Translations under genes and position numbers: made by a program
Source of the DNA: Fistulifera solaris
Lineage: Eukaryota; Bacillariophyta; Bacillariophyceae; Naviculales; Stauroneidaceae
Length of the DNA stretch: 64,000 nt
Direction: 5' to 3'
Assembly: GCA_030295235.1 (NCBI GenBank)
Contig: AP026164.1
Location: 1,116,001 to 1,180,000 of the forward strand
Shown: positions 24,530 through 35,532 of the stretch, piece after piece
Layout of the letters: each line of letters starts with the position of its first letter
How positions within the stretch are numbered: the first letter of the stretch is position 1
The notes under the pieces: model-generated
The model's database searches: none
What the model was told of the DNA's origin: nothing
Seen by the model: only the letters and a program-made list of their open reading frames with translations

Positions 24530-25201
24530 GTTTGTTTTGATATGAGTTCGTTTGCTCGCGTCTTACAAAAAAAATAAGCTTCGTCTCTCACTTCAATACC
24601 TGGTAAAGTTATCAAATAAAAAAAGCGATAAAGGATACAAAGAATACTGGTATGGATAAATAACAACAACAAAGGGGGTGATTTTTTCGTTTTTGTGATT
24701 GACAACATACCTGGTAACGCTTGGGGGGAAATTTTGATCTTGCGTCTGACCGACCATCACCCTTGACGTTTCTTGCATGTTCGAAAGGGTTCGAACTACT
24801 TGCAAAAATGCGAACTCGTTTTGGCAGCAACGTCTTTGCTTCATCCGTGGATGGCTCGACAACCACAATTCTTCGCTTCGCTTTTCTCGGTTCATGGATG
24901 ACGTGGCCAAGTGCCCTCAATGCCGGTTAATCTCTCCATTCCATAGTGGTCCCTGTCGCAGCATGTCTTCTTCCTTACAGTCTATAAGCCGCTCCGACAC
25001 GACATCAAATGAAGAATCATCATCCTCGAGTTTGCGAACTTCCGGAAGAATTTTGAGAAGTTTTCTTCGGGTGGCTCGACGTTCTCACACACGAGAGGAT
25101 CGTGTGTCCACCGATCGCCCACATTCGTTCACCAACACATCTCACAATCACACCCTTTCTCATTAACTCGCTTTCCTAGGCTTTTGAGACACTCTTATAA
25201 C
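24530..25201. other. Divergent promoter region NMD3/glutamine synthetase
   Basis: This holds the upstream regions of both genes, with two ACCTGGTAA motifs at 24598-24606 and 24710-24717. An open frame at 24777-25166 is Ser/Arg/His-rich and looks like 5' leader sequence. Confidence 0.5.
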
Positions 25202-26532
25202 ATGAAATTCTCCACTGCTTTACTCGCCGTGGCTATTGGTACTGCCAGTGCCTTTGCTCCCGCTCACATGCAGAGCAAGGCCCAATCGTCGGCCTTGTTC
25301 GGGGCGGTCCGATCACTCGACCGTTTGACGGGCCGATCGCAATTAGATCCGGTCGTCGTCGATCGTTACAACGCCATCCCTTATCCTAAAGACCTCATTT
25401 TGGCGGAATACGTCTGGGTGGACGCTGACGGAAAGTGCCGATCCAAAACTCGTACTCTTCCTGCCAAAAAGGTACGTCCCAACGAATGACCGTCGACGCC
25501 AATCAACAAATCTTATCTCACACACTTGTTTTTCCACCACTATAGGGTGAAGCCGTAGAATTACTCCCCAAATGGAACTTTGATGGTAGTTCGACAGGTC
25601 AGGCTCCGGGTGATGACTCGGAAGTCATCTTGAAGCCTCAACGCATCTTCAAAGACCCCTTTCGTCTTCGTCACGACGGCATCGACAACATCCTCGTCAT
25701 GTGCGATTGCTACACACCCGGTGGGGAACCCTTGCCCAGCAATCACCGCGCCAAAGCTATGAAATTTTTCGGACCCAATGAAGATCAAGAAATCTGGTTC
25801 GGTTTGGAACAAGAATTCACTCTCTTCAATTTGGACGAAAAGACGCCCTCGGATGGCCCGAGGGTGGTATGCCCTCCGTCCCCAGGGTCCTTACTACTGC
25901 AGTGCGGGACCCGAAAACAACTTTGGACGGTCCATTACCGACTCACACTACAAGGCCTGTCTCTACGCCGGCATCAACATTTCCGGCGTCAATGGTGAAG
26001 TCATGCCGGGTCAACAAGAATATCAAGTCGGACCCTGTGTTGGTATTGATGCCGGTGATCAACTCATGATGAGTCGTTACATTCTGCAACGCGTATGTGA
26101 AGACTACCAAGTCTACTGTACACTCCACCCCAAGCCCATTGTACAAGGTGACTGGAATGGCGCCGGTATGCACACTAACGTCAGTACCAAGAGCATGCGA
26201 GAAGAAGGGGGTTTGGAAGAAATCAAAAAGCCATTTACAAATTGGGAGCCAAGCACGCCGATCACATTGCCGTATACGGAGAAGACAACGAATTGCGTTT
26301 GACGGGAAAGCACGAGACGGCCAGTATTGACAAATTTTCGTACGGTGTCGCCAATCGTGGTGCCTCGGTGCGTATCGGACGTGACACAGAAGCCGAAGGG
26401 AAGGGATATTTTGAAGATCGTCGACCTAGTTCAAACGCCGATCCTTATATTGTGACAGGAAAGATTATGGAAACCATCATGTCCGACATTGACGCTCCTG
26501 TGATTGCTCCTCTTGACAAGGAACAGGCTTAA
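25202..26532 (+). CDS. Plastid-targeted glutamine synthetase type II
   Basis: It makes glutamine from glutamate, ammonia and ATP, the entry of inorganic nitrogen. The leader [20 protein letters not shown] is a signal peptide with the ASAFAP plastid motif, so the enzyme acts in the chloroplast stroma. GS family sequence is present throughout: [53 protein letters not shown] and [13 protein letters not shown]-like ending. An intron lies at 25472-25545. Three one-base losses break the frame: CCC 25846-25848, CCCC 25880-25883 and a single G at 26230 where AAGGCC is expected. With these repaired the protein is about 419 aa and complete. The start is the ATG at 25202; no earlier ATG is in frame. Confidence 0.93.
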
Positions 26533-26688
26533 TCACAATAAAAAAGAATGTGACAAGATATTGTTTCGAGTTAGTATCAACAACAATAGCCGCCCGACTT
26601 GGAAGTGAACAAATAATTTTATAATGGTTGTTCTATTCGTTATCAATCATTCACCAATATTTAAGAAAGTGATTGTTCTAAATTGTGT

Positions 26689-27432
26689 CTAGGGAAAATA
26701 AGGACGCCAACGCACGGGACGCTGGACTCCCAAGTCAGTCACTAGAGTCTGCAATCGATCGCGATGAAGGGTGTCACGTTCCACAGCAGTGATTTCGACG
26801 TCCAACCCTACCTGGATGGCGGAACGAACGAACGACACGACTCGTTCGTGGCCCCCACTTTCCATAGGCTGCATCCATTCTTCGTATTGCGATGGATCAC
26901 CGGACAGCAGAGCGACACTAAGAGACGTGACACCGGAATCGACGAGTTGTTGGGCATCGCAACTTGTCGATAATCCGTTCGTGACAACTCGTATCTTCGG
27001 GGCGTGTGTTTGCGCCAGGGTCTTCGTGATTTGTTGCAACACCGACATTCGCAAAGTAGGTTCTCCTTCTCCAGCCAAGACGATTTGCGTGTATTGCTCT
27101 ATATTCGATTGTGTGATTTCTTCCAGAAGTTCCGCTGCAGTCGGTCGCCGATCATTATCATCGGGCAGAGATGAGACTCGTTCCAGAGGATCAGGTAATC
27201 TCTGTGGAGCATCTTGCATGTCCAGCCACCGACACCACGGATCCCACCGCACCGTCCCCGCTTCCGCATCTCGAACACGACACAAAGCAGCTACGACAGA
27301 AGGCGGTAATCGAAAGCCGGGTCCTCGTGTTTGCGGCAACGTCAAACTTTGGCAACGACTGGTCAAAGGAATGTACAAGGAATTGCCCAGTGAATAGGTG
27401 AAACCTGCCATGGATGGAGTGGTCCATCGCAT
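26689..27432 (-). CDS. TatD-linked radical-SAM-like protein lacking the cysteine cluster
   Basis: The N-terminus (FTYSLGNSLYIPLTSRC) and the later LAGEGEPTLRMSVLQQITK and RVVTNGLS match the radical-SAM family associated with TatD nucleases. That family starts with YxLGNxLYxNLTNRC and has a GEPTxR box. The CX3CX2C iron-sulfur motif is missing: after the first Cys come QSLTLPQTRGPGF with no further Cys. The fold may be kept without AdoMet radical chemistry. Length is about 247 aa, near the family size. The ATG at 27432 is clear, and no frame break was seen. Confidence 0.65.
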   Translation of the reverse strand: MRWTTPSMAGFTYSLGNSLYIPLTSRCQSLTLPQTRGPGFRLPPSVVAALCRVRDAEAGTVRWDPWCRWLDMQDAPQRLPDPLERVSSLPDDNDRRPTAAELLEEITQSNIEQYTQIVLAGEGEPTLRMSVLQQITKTLAQTHAPKIRVVTNGLSTSCDAQQLVDSGVTSLSVALLSGDPSQYEEWMQPMESGGHERVVSFVRSAIQVGLDVEITAVERDTLHRDRLQTLVTDLGVQRPVRWRPYFP

Positions 27433-28055
27433 GCTTCTACTTTACTCTATAAAGCTTCTTTCCGTGTCTTTCCTCTTCTTATCTGATACGGTAGGGCTCA
27501 TGCAAATGGTGTCTCAAGTTGCATTTTTGTTTTCCTCGGTCGACGAAATTGAAAACCGTGACGTTTTGTGGCGTTCTGCCAACTGGAGATCTTGACGTTG
27601 TCAACATAGCATTTTCTCGAAGTCGCAGCGACGGCTGTGTTGCAAAGTATGGAGTGTATCTCCATCTCTCGGTCACGAGTCGCCAGTCGTGATCTGTATC
27701 TGGTGAAAAAGTCTCAATGCTTCCCACCTTACTCGCTGAAAAAGCTCGACTCGCCGTTTGACATGTAATCATTTTTTCAGAGCAGTTGCATTTCACGCTT
27801 TGATCTATGGCGGTGGAAAGCGGTTGGATCGTTCGTTTTATTACGACCATACCTGGTACCAGGTAGCCGTGACTATGCCAGTATGTAGTAGCCTTGAGTG
27901 GTGGTTTTACTGCACCACGACTGCATTTCAGTCATGAATGATTTTTTTTTGCGTAACTGGTCGTTGTAGTTATTATCTCAAGTTGTTAGGTACTACGTAG
28001 CATCAATATCAATATACAAACAATCTTCTTTTGTTGCACTTTTACCGCTCGTAAA
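27433..28055. repeat. Divergent promoter region with a perfect palindrome and a 23-bp repeat
   Basis: A perfect 16-bp palindrome TACCTGGTACCAGGTA lies at 27850-27865. A 23-bp unit containing GACTGCATTTCAGTC lies at 27915-27937, identical in reverse orientation to 50145-50167. No gene is seen. Confidence 0.6.
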
Positions 28056-29492
28056 ATGAGTCGAAAGTACTCGCACTTCTGTTATTTGTTTTGTATATCT
28101 TTGTATTGTTTACTTGCGGTAACCAGTGAAAGGCCAACGCTTCCTTGGCAATGCCGGATGACGGTGGACTGGATGCTCCGAGGCGGTGCTGTCGCCAAAA
28201 CAACAGAGACGACTCAAGCGTATCAACTATTAGCCAATGCTCTACAATCTCGTTTAAAGTCAGAGAAGGACGAAGTACCCCACACTGATGATATTGTCAC
28301 GGCACTGCAATCACTCGCTGCCGCACAAAAGACATTCAAAGGACTCGACGGAGCCGCACACGAAGCGTATCAGCGCACTCAACAACAGCAAAAGATTGAC
28401 AGCGTTTCGGGACGAGCTCGTCGCAGTGCAGCTCGATTGGGAGCGACGGCGGATGGATTAGCGGCGTGTGAATTGTGTGATAGGGCCCTGCACCTTTATG
28501 ACACGGAGCGTTTTCAGCTCTTACGTAATACCACAATTCATTCGCAAGGAATTCCGATGCGTATTCTTGTTTTATACGAACCGAACTACAACGGAGGATC
28601 CGGAGTGGATCATGGAGGTCTCAACGAAGACACGATTCCTCCTCAGCGACGATCGAAAGGACGAATCACCATTGTGATAGTCGAAGCCAAACCTATGTCA
28701 CTGCATAAATGCATCCGTATCTTAGACAAAGAACCCATTCACGTTCGGACCACGAAAGATTTGACCAATGAAGTGGCATCGGTACAACCTATTTTGTACA
28801 AGTGTGCCGCTCAGGTGTTGACCACCATCGAGCCATACCTCCGTGCACACAACAATCAAACCGCCATTCATTTTGTCGGCCATTCCTTGACGGGAAGTAT
28901 TGCAGGCATCTCCGCGGCGATATTGCACGGTAGTTTGCCCATGCCCAAGGACAAGAAAGGGAAGCGCGATAAAACAAGAGTGGATACGAACAATTCTACA
29001 ATCACGGAGACCAATAGCACGAACAGCACGACGCCACTGCAAGGTTTAGGCGCCGGTCGATCGTCCGCCGTTCTTCTCGGAGCTCCACCACCATTTTCGG
29101 CCAATGTGGATTCCATGTTTATGGTTTCATTACTTTACGGCGATGATATTCTCGGTCGGATGTCACACAAATCCTTGGATCGACTCCTTCAAAGAACTCG
29201 ACGGGCAATGAAATCCAAAGGACTGGTGTTAAAGCAAATGAACTGGATGAGAGATACGGTTTCTTTGGCGACTTCGAACATAATGAGTCACGCCTATGGC
29301 AGTGAAGGAGAAGAAGAGCGATTGGCTTTTCCTGGTCGAGCCTTTTTGATTCGACCGCGAAGGTTAGGAAACGTTTGTAGCATGCACGAGATCGGTTTGC
29401 AACTCAAAGGAGGTAGAGAAGCATTACGAGCTGCTATTCTGTGGCAACTCCACGATGTCTTGCTCACAAAAAAGTCTATGGAAGCATCATGA
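28056..29492 (+). CDS. Secreted class 3 lipase-like protein
   Basis: This protein has 478 aa with a signal peptide (about 24 residues). The region IHFVGHSLTGSIAGISAA corresponds to the nucleophile elbow of class 3 lipases. The following YGDDILGRMSHKSLDRLL is typical of diacylglycerol lipase-like homologues (YxxDxVPR). The elbow reads GHSLT where GHSLG is usual, so the last Gly is replaced. A long low-complexity insert rich in Lys, Asn and Thr (about residues 305-335) follows. It probably acts in the secretory path or plastid envelope. Substrate is unknown; the altered elbow leaves activity open. Confidence 0.72.
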   Translation: MSRKYSHFCYLFCISLYCLLAVTSERPTLPWQCRMTVDWMLRGGAVAKTTETTQAYQLLANALQSRLKSEKDEVPHTDDIVTALQSLAAAQKTFKGLDGAAHEAYQRTQQQQKIDSVSGRARRSAARLGATADGLAACELCDRALHLYDTERFQLLRNTTIHSQGIPMRILVLYEPNYNGGSGVDHGGLNEDTIPPQRRSKGRITIVIVEAKPMSLHKCIRILDKEPIHVRTTKDLTNEVASVQPILYKCAAQVLTTIEPYLRAHNNQTAIHFVGHSLTGSIAGISAAILHGSLPMPKDKKGKRDKTRVDTNNSTITETNSTNSTTPLQGLGAGRSSAVLLGAPPPFSANVDSMFMVSLLYGDDILGRMSHKSLDRLLQRTRRAMKSKGLVLKQMNWMRDTVSLATSNIMSHAYGSEGEEERLAFPGRAFLIRPRRLGNVCSMHEIGLQLKGGREALRAAILWQLHDVLLTKKSMEAS

Positions 29493-29943
29493 ACTGAATT
29501 CGTATATTCATGGTCTAGATCGAGTCCAACTTCGTGGTGTCAACGAAGACGATGATGACGAAGACGAATAAACTTATTTCATCCACCAAATCCGTTGATG
29601 GATCGATCGGAACGCTGCAATGACGGTTTCGTTAGCTGCCTGTTTGATTTTATGTATAAAGATTGAACTATGAACTGCCAAAGACGCAACATTGGATGAT
29701 CACCAAAACAGCTGTACTCTGATACGCTGCTCGAGCATTTCTTCAGCTTTTGACACGCAAAGGAAGCAGCGGACGCAATAAGGAATGATATGTTTCCCTT
29801 CCGACCGCTGACCTCGATCGTACCCTTATGTGCGTTCGTTTGATGCGAGCGGAAGCGGATTGAGAATTGCCGGTAACATGCATGGATTGTTGCAATGGAA
29901 ACACTTACTAGTCGTTGAACTTGTTTTCGTTGAGTGTCTATGT
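29493..29943. other. Convergent 3' region, no gene seen
   Basis: This holds the 3' ends of the lipase-like gene (plus) and the unknown minus-strand gene. A 122-codon frame here has no ATG near its start and no family features. Confidence 0.4.
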
Positions 29944-30733
29944 TCACAGATCATCGTCAATCAGCATTTCTTTCACTGCGTCCTTGACTTCTTGAATTCG
30001 TTGTCCGCCTGTTGCTTTAAAAGGCAAGTCGATCGATCTGCATGTTGCATCGTACGTAGCAACTATGCCACATTTAATGATGAGAAGGGCAACAAGAATT
30101 GCCAACGGCAAAATAGACTGTTCAAAGTCGGGCATTCATCAAATAGGCAGAGAAAGCGAGAGTCTTTCTCGCGCGGATGATCCGATCGCCCCCTTGAAAC
30201 GCAAAATGACGACTCATCCATTCCATAAGTGTTTCGTCGTCGGCATCAATTATATTCAATTTCAATCCGATATAATCAAAGGCGTCATCGTCGCGATGGA
30301 GGCTCAGAAAGGATGAAAAGAGCCACAAATCGCGTCTCCAAGGGTCCATGTACGCTCAACCTCTGGAGCTCGAAAGCGTGATACAGGGCCGTCTCCCAGA
30401 CATTTTAATGTCGACGACACGCGAAGCAAGCCAGTAGGTATCCATTAGGTTGCTACGAGCTGCCATGGACGCGCTTGTTTCCTTCCATGCTCCGAAACAT
30501 CCCACTTCTGTCTCAAAAAAGTTCTCTGAATTCGCAAAACTCGCCTGGCGTAGCGGAATGGCCAATTGTTCATCGCGTTTCAACTTCTTCGCAACCGACA
30601 AACAAATCTCGTTATGTGCTTCATAATGAGCTTTTCTGGCACTTGCTGTCGCAAGACCAAGCCGTATGACAGCGCAAGCAACAGCGCAGGCCCATTTCTG
30701 GTTAACTGTGACAAGTAGCACACCAAGGTTCAT
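29944..30733 (-). CDS. Unknown gene, several open segments
   Basis: I do not recognise this gene. From an ATG at 30733 a frame of 125 codons ends in a single TGA at 30356-30358. The same frame then continues for over 75 codons (FLSLHRDDDAFDYIGLKL) to 30122. A third segment (30135-29944, another frame) ends in a well-formed acidic tail, EVKDAVKEMLIDDDL. The segments probably belong to one gene joined by an intron or broken by sequence errors; the exact model is unresolved. Composition (charged, helical) is protein-like in all three. Confidence 0.4.
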
Positions 30734-31364
30734 CTTGAAAACGAGGATCGTTTTCCTCGTAAGCCGGGCTCTTGGTCACCGATTTGTATAGGCTCAAAAT
30801 TAGCAAACAAAGCTCCGACGAATGCTGGTGATGACATGGTAAGCACTTTAGAGTGTTCTGTACGATATTGTAAAAAGCAACTCAGGAAGCGGCACTTTGT
30901 TGCTGTGTGCTTCGAGCGTTTGTGTGTTCCCGAATGATGAATGATGCGTTTTTGGCGTGCAAAAAATAATCGGCGCGTGTCATTTTCAGAAACCGTGTCT
31001 CGTTTCAGTTGATAATACCGTAGTACAGTATTTATCAGTGTAAAGCTTTGTCATCTCTGAGTCACGAGTCTAAATGAGAGTCCAGTCTGTCCGTGGATCC
31101 TAAGCGACATATCAAATGTACACTGCGACATTTTCCGACACTCGAATACCGTTACGAGATAGTTATTCCTCCACTTGTACCAAAACGTGCTTTCATTTTG
31201 GTCCAAAATACAAGTGCATAAAACGCAGGATTTTTTGCTCATTGATTATCACCTTCATTTTCGTGCATTTCAGCGACATTGGAAGGATATAACGAAGTCT
31301 TTCTTAATTTTCGAAGCAATTCACAGTGAACGTAGTAACACAGAGCCTTTGACGAAGACCGCGC
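30734..31364. other. Divergent intergenic, no gene seen
   Basis: This lies upstream of the unknown minus-strand gene and the proteasome beta gene. Nothing was recognised. Confidence 0.4.
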
Positions 31365-32279
31365 ATGAAAAATCGTTTTGATAGGGGTTTTATCCCTTGT
31401 ATAATAGCATGGGTTTGCTCGATGGCTTTTGTCGTCGCCGACTTTGACCCTTACCAACTCAATGGTGGCTTGGTTTCGGCCGTGGCAGGACATAACTATG
31501 TTGTAATTGCTGCAGATACGAGGCTGGTAGGAGATAGTGGATACGATATCCTTACTCGTAATCACGTGTCGTCGCGAATCTGGACCGCCGTCGACACCAA
31601 TTCGTTCGACAGCGACGTTTCTAAAGCGATGTTTTCCAGGGATGGGTCCATTGCCGTGGATTTTTCAAACGCCGATTTCTCGCAACTGAAATCTCACAAT
31701 ACTTTATTAGTCAAACAAACGCTTCCCAACTCACCCGTACTAATCGGCTCCTCAGGATGCAGCGCTGATTGTGAAATGCTCAAACGAAATATCCGATCCG
31801 ATCTCAGGGCAGCGAAGCACTTCACGCAATGTGCAGCTCAAGTAGGCGAAGTCGCCTTGCTACTCAGTCAAATGCTTTATTCACGACGGGGCTTTCCTTT
31901 TTACAGTTTTTGCGTAGCCGCTGGATTGAATGAGAACAATGAGGGGCACGTCTACGTGTACGATGCCATTGGATCTTACGAGCAGGTAGCAGTAGCTGCC
32001 TCTGGATCAGGTCGAGAACTCCTTCAACCCATCTTGGATCGAAGGTTTCGGGCCATAGTTGCCGATAAGGCGGACCGATTACAAAGGTGGGGCAATATAC
32101 CGACATTTCAGGTAGATGCAACGAAAGAAGATGCCATTTCTATATTACTGGAAGGCTATCGAGCTGTTTCGGAAAGAGAAATCTCCGTCGGGGACACAGT
32201 TGTCTTCTGCATACTAGAGAAGCAAAACGATGGCCAGGTCGAATGTCAAATATGGTCTGCGCCGCTCAAGAAACACTGA
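31365..32279 (+). CDS. Divergent proteasome beta-type subunit (beta6/PSMB1-like) with secretory leader
   Basis: The body matches the beta6 type: FDPYQLNGGLVSAVAG, ADTRLV, GSSGCSADCEML, LYSRRGFPFYSFCVAAGLNE, VYVYDAIGSYEQVAVAASGSG, and SEREISVGDTVVFCILEK. Beta6 is a structural subunit without the catalytic N-terminal Thr, and none is seen here. Two oddities stand out. A hydrophobic leader (FIPCIIAWVCSMAFVVA, residues 9-25) directly precedes the fold. An insert of about 45 residues (near 65-110) separates the TR loop from the GSSGC block. Canonical beta6 has neither. It is likely a paralogue sent into the secretory or periplastid compartment. No frame break or intron was seen. Start is the ATG at 31365. 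Confidence 0.8.
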   Translation: MKNRFDRGFIPCIIAWVCSMAFVVADFDPYQLNGGLVSAVAGHNYVVIAADTRLVGDSGYDILTRNHVSSRIWTAVDTNSFDSDVSKAMFSRDGSIAVDFSNADFSQLKSHNTLLVKQTLPNSPVLIGSSGCSADCEMLKRNIRSDLRAAKHFTQCAAQVGEVALLLSQMLYSRRGFPFYSFCVAAGLNENNEGHVYVYDAIGSYEQVAVAASGSGRELLQPILDRRFRAIVADKADRLQRWGNIPTFQVDATKEDAISILLEGYRAVSEREISVGDTVVFCILEKQNDGQVECQIWSAPLKKH

Positions 32280-32349
32280 TTTAATGATAGATATTCAAAC
32301 ACAGAACAAAGACCAGTTACTCCGTACTCTTATACTTGTTCTGAAAAGA

Positions 32350-34775
32350 TCAATCTAACTTTTTGGCTTTGGCTACTTCTCGTGCAGCATCCAACGCTAC
32401 TTGATCGTTCCGAGGCCTCTTCAGAATTAAGGAACCTTCCAGCATTTGTCCTGGGATGTGATATAACATGTCGTGTCGTCTCTTGACACAGCATTCCAGC
32501 GGAGTAGCAGATGACTGCGACAAGGGGACGCTAGGGAAACGCGAGTTATCATAATGTGGAACAGCCTCACAGTAAGGGCCGAAGAGCTTTTCCCGCATGT
32601 CCTTTTCTTTTAATGCAGTTTCCGCTACAATTCTCCCAGAATAGACCATTTTTCGAAAGAAATCACTTTCTAACAAAGAATCAAAGTCCGGAACACAAGG
32701 CTTCCAGCGATCATTCCTTTCGATCCGATCAAGAAGTTCGTCTTTTGTTTCATACCACGAATGAACCCATAAAACGTCGACGAGTTTCATCCAAGGCCCA
32801 AGGAACGCCAACGCTAATAGTCGGATGATCCAGAGTACAAGGGTATTAAATGGGAAAATCAACCACAGGGTAGCTAACATGAAGCAGTTTGTGGTCACTA
32901 CATCGGTGGCGTAGCTTTCCCAGTTGATGAAATTTCGAATCAAGCGGCTGGTCTGGCAGAGAGATTTGACCACCGTATGCAAATAGGTCAAGCGGTTCGC
33001 CACAAACCTTTTGATGATACGGAAATCTATCTTGCTTGTAGTATCATTTGTCATATCAAAGCTTGATAGATTTGTTTTGCTGTATATCCTGTGGACTTTG
33101 AGAGCAAAGCGGAACAGAACCGTGATGAGCGTCATCATCCGCTCTGTCTTCATGGCATTGAGCTGCTCCAGCTTATCATCCTCCCTCAACGCCTTGGTTT
33201 GGCTCGATCGTAACTGGATGAAAATGTGATCGACCTGAAAGGGCCATCATATTGACTTCTTCGCTTTTCTTGACTTGTTTCCAGGGAGAGGGATGTCGAC
33301 TCAAATGGTAGTTTATCGAAAGCAATATCCAAGATATACCGTACAGAAAGATCGGAAACACAAGATCTGGGCGCTCAATCAAAAGCAAAGAACCAACAAA
33401 CAATACAATCGAGTGAATCGGGAACCATACCGATCGCCCTCTACCATATTTAAGTCGACCTCTCCACAAAAAAGATCTCGAAAAAGATATCAAGAACGTA
33501 GCAGAGATTGTTTTGGTAGGAAAGTAGCTCTCTCAAGTAAAGTTTGAGAGTATCTAGTGTCACTTCATCCATGTCCATAGATCCCCTCGTAATGTATTTG
33601 AGAACACGATACGACTTCTCATTGTCGACATTAATGACACAACGAGGAGCTGAAGCGAACGTCAGTTGCATGGCCTCACTTTCATCTTCCCATTCGACTC
33701 GTAGACGAATGCGTATGGTACCTCTAGGCTCCGCATCAATTTGATCCGGATCGTGATGGAGCTTGTAGTAGAGGATATACTCTGTGTTGTTGCGAAAGAA
33801 GGAGGTATTGATCACAACACGGCCGATCGGATCATGGTGATCCGTCAGAACATCATCGTAGTCAAAAACACCCAACATAAGGAGCGATGTGGGATGTCGC
33901 ACTTTGAACATAAATGCTCGATTCGTCCAAGGAAGCCAGTGAGGATTCAGCGAGTTCCAGATTATGTTTGTCCGCATCATAGCATCCTCAAAGACAATTC
34001 CGACGAAAGGATCCGAGACAAAATTCGACTGAGCAAGGTCCATATTGGGCAAGCCGTGGCAGCTCAACACCTCTAAATAGATTGTTCCAAGCGTACCATG
34101 ACCCACGCTGATCCAATTGTGGCTGGGTTTCATCGTTTCTGTCTCTATTTGCTCTTTCATGAGCCATTGGGTCTCCTGTCGTGGTCGACTCGGATCCGGA
34201 CCTGGCCTAACCAGAAAGTACTCTTTATCCTCAATGAATTTGCGATGACGGCGAAAGCGTCCATTGTAACCGACAACGCGGAAATTAATGTCGGAAGCCA
34301 GACCCTCCATATCAACAGATTTCGTTTGCTCAAAGAATAATATATCGTCTTCCGTGGCAGGTCGAGAGCGGAACGCCAGGTACGCATGATTTTCGGTTGG
34401 TGACAGAATCATTCTCTCTTGCCTCTCTCCCCGACCACTCAAAAGTTCTTCAAATAGAATTTCCACTTTACCCACAGTGATGAATCGATAATGAAGGGAA
34501 ATAGACACTTCACTGGTTGTATGCCTCCTAAAAGATGTCTCTACGGGTATCTTTAAAAGACACAGAGATCCGGTCAAGACCGTCCATACAGGGCTGTCAT
34601 CGTCGTGAACGACTTTCGTGCGATGAACCTCTTTATCATTGATTTTGACGACACAATACAGGTCCATCAATCTCCGAAAACCCATTGCTCCAACAATTTC
34701 AAAGAGGACAGGGGTCGTGTGCGTTTCAAACACCTTGCCCGAGAGGCGTTCTTCGTTGCAACAACACCGAAACAT
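32350..34775 (-). CDS. C2-domain protein with C-terminal membrane segments
   Basis: There are two C2 domains. The first is near residues 18-110 (VLFEIVGAMGFRRLMDLYCVVKI). The second is near 225-350 (IYLEVLSCHGLPNMD, FVSDPFVGIVFED, VFDYDDVLTDHHDPIG), and its Asp residues fit Ca2+-binding loops. The C-terminal half has about four hydrophobic segments in two pairs (SVWFPIHSIVLFVGSLLLI and FMLATLWLIFPFNTLVLWII). The layout recalls MCTP-type membrane tethers that bind lipids at contact sites. Two frame breaks occur: A6 at 33468-33473 (one base short), and near 33200-33212, where one base is too many. Repaired length is about 808 aa. The start at 34775 is the first ATG; the upstream open frame has none. 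Confidence 0.72.
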
Positions 34776-35532
34776 TGTTTTGTCGATTTTGTTTCCACTC
34801 TTACGTTGCACAAGTTCCTTGTTTCTTATCTGAGCCGACAACACGATAGGGATAGTCAGACAATTCTTCCTTCGAAATCAATCATAGGAAACGGAAGGTG
34901 TGCAGAACTCCTCTGACATGAGCAGAAAGGAAAAGAATGAAAATGCTGGAGATGAGGTGCAAAAGTTTGACATCGTCGTCGTCCAGTATTGGAAATCGCC
35001 ATTTACTACACTCAAAGAGATATTGTTATGTAGAGCGGTTTTGAACCGGCAATACGGCACTGAGTACTCCATCGCCAAAAGCTTGTTGCGACGACTTTCA
35101 CCTCATCTCACTTTTTTCGAAGTGAAACATCTCCTTGCGAGCGATTGCGTCAAACAGCAGTACACATCCTTCTAAAGTTTCTAAGTAGAAGAACAACGCA
35201 CGCTGTTATACATGAAAAGTTATGAATGTAAGGCTTATGTCGATGTGCGTACAGAAAAACAGGATGAACTTGCAAAAATAGGACTTGCCTACATAACGCA
35301 TGCGTTCGAAGCGTCCGCGTTCCTGGTTCATAGAGCATCTACTGAAACCGTGATGCTGATGCACGAGAGTTTCGATGTTTAAGACACGTTTTCCCCCAAC
35401 GTAGACTGCAATATGAGATGGTGTTCAACCCGGAAACGACAAATCCACCGGATCACATTCCTTGGTTCAATTCTCCTTCTTATTCGATGAAGCAACCAAT
35501 GCTGTAACAGATAGAACTCAATGAATGAGGTT
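34776..35532. other. Intergenic region, no confident gene
   Basis: An 85-codon plus-strand frame starting at 34918 is Lys/Glu-rich at its start but matches nothing I know. The rest is AT-rich. Confidence 0.4.

Noticed and set aside
24777-25166. 129-codon plus-strand frame before glutamine synthetase
   Set aside because: Low-complexity Ser/Arg/His composition, no family features, and it lies where the GS 5' leader is expected.
25202-26532. Glutamine synthetase pseudogene
   Set aside because: All three breaks are single-base run-length changes that cancel out, and every conserved block is intact; error is more likely.
34918-35175. 85-codon plus-strand frame
   Set aside because: Unique sequence with no motif, in the likely promoter of the C2-domain gene.
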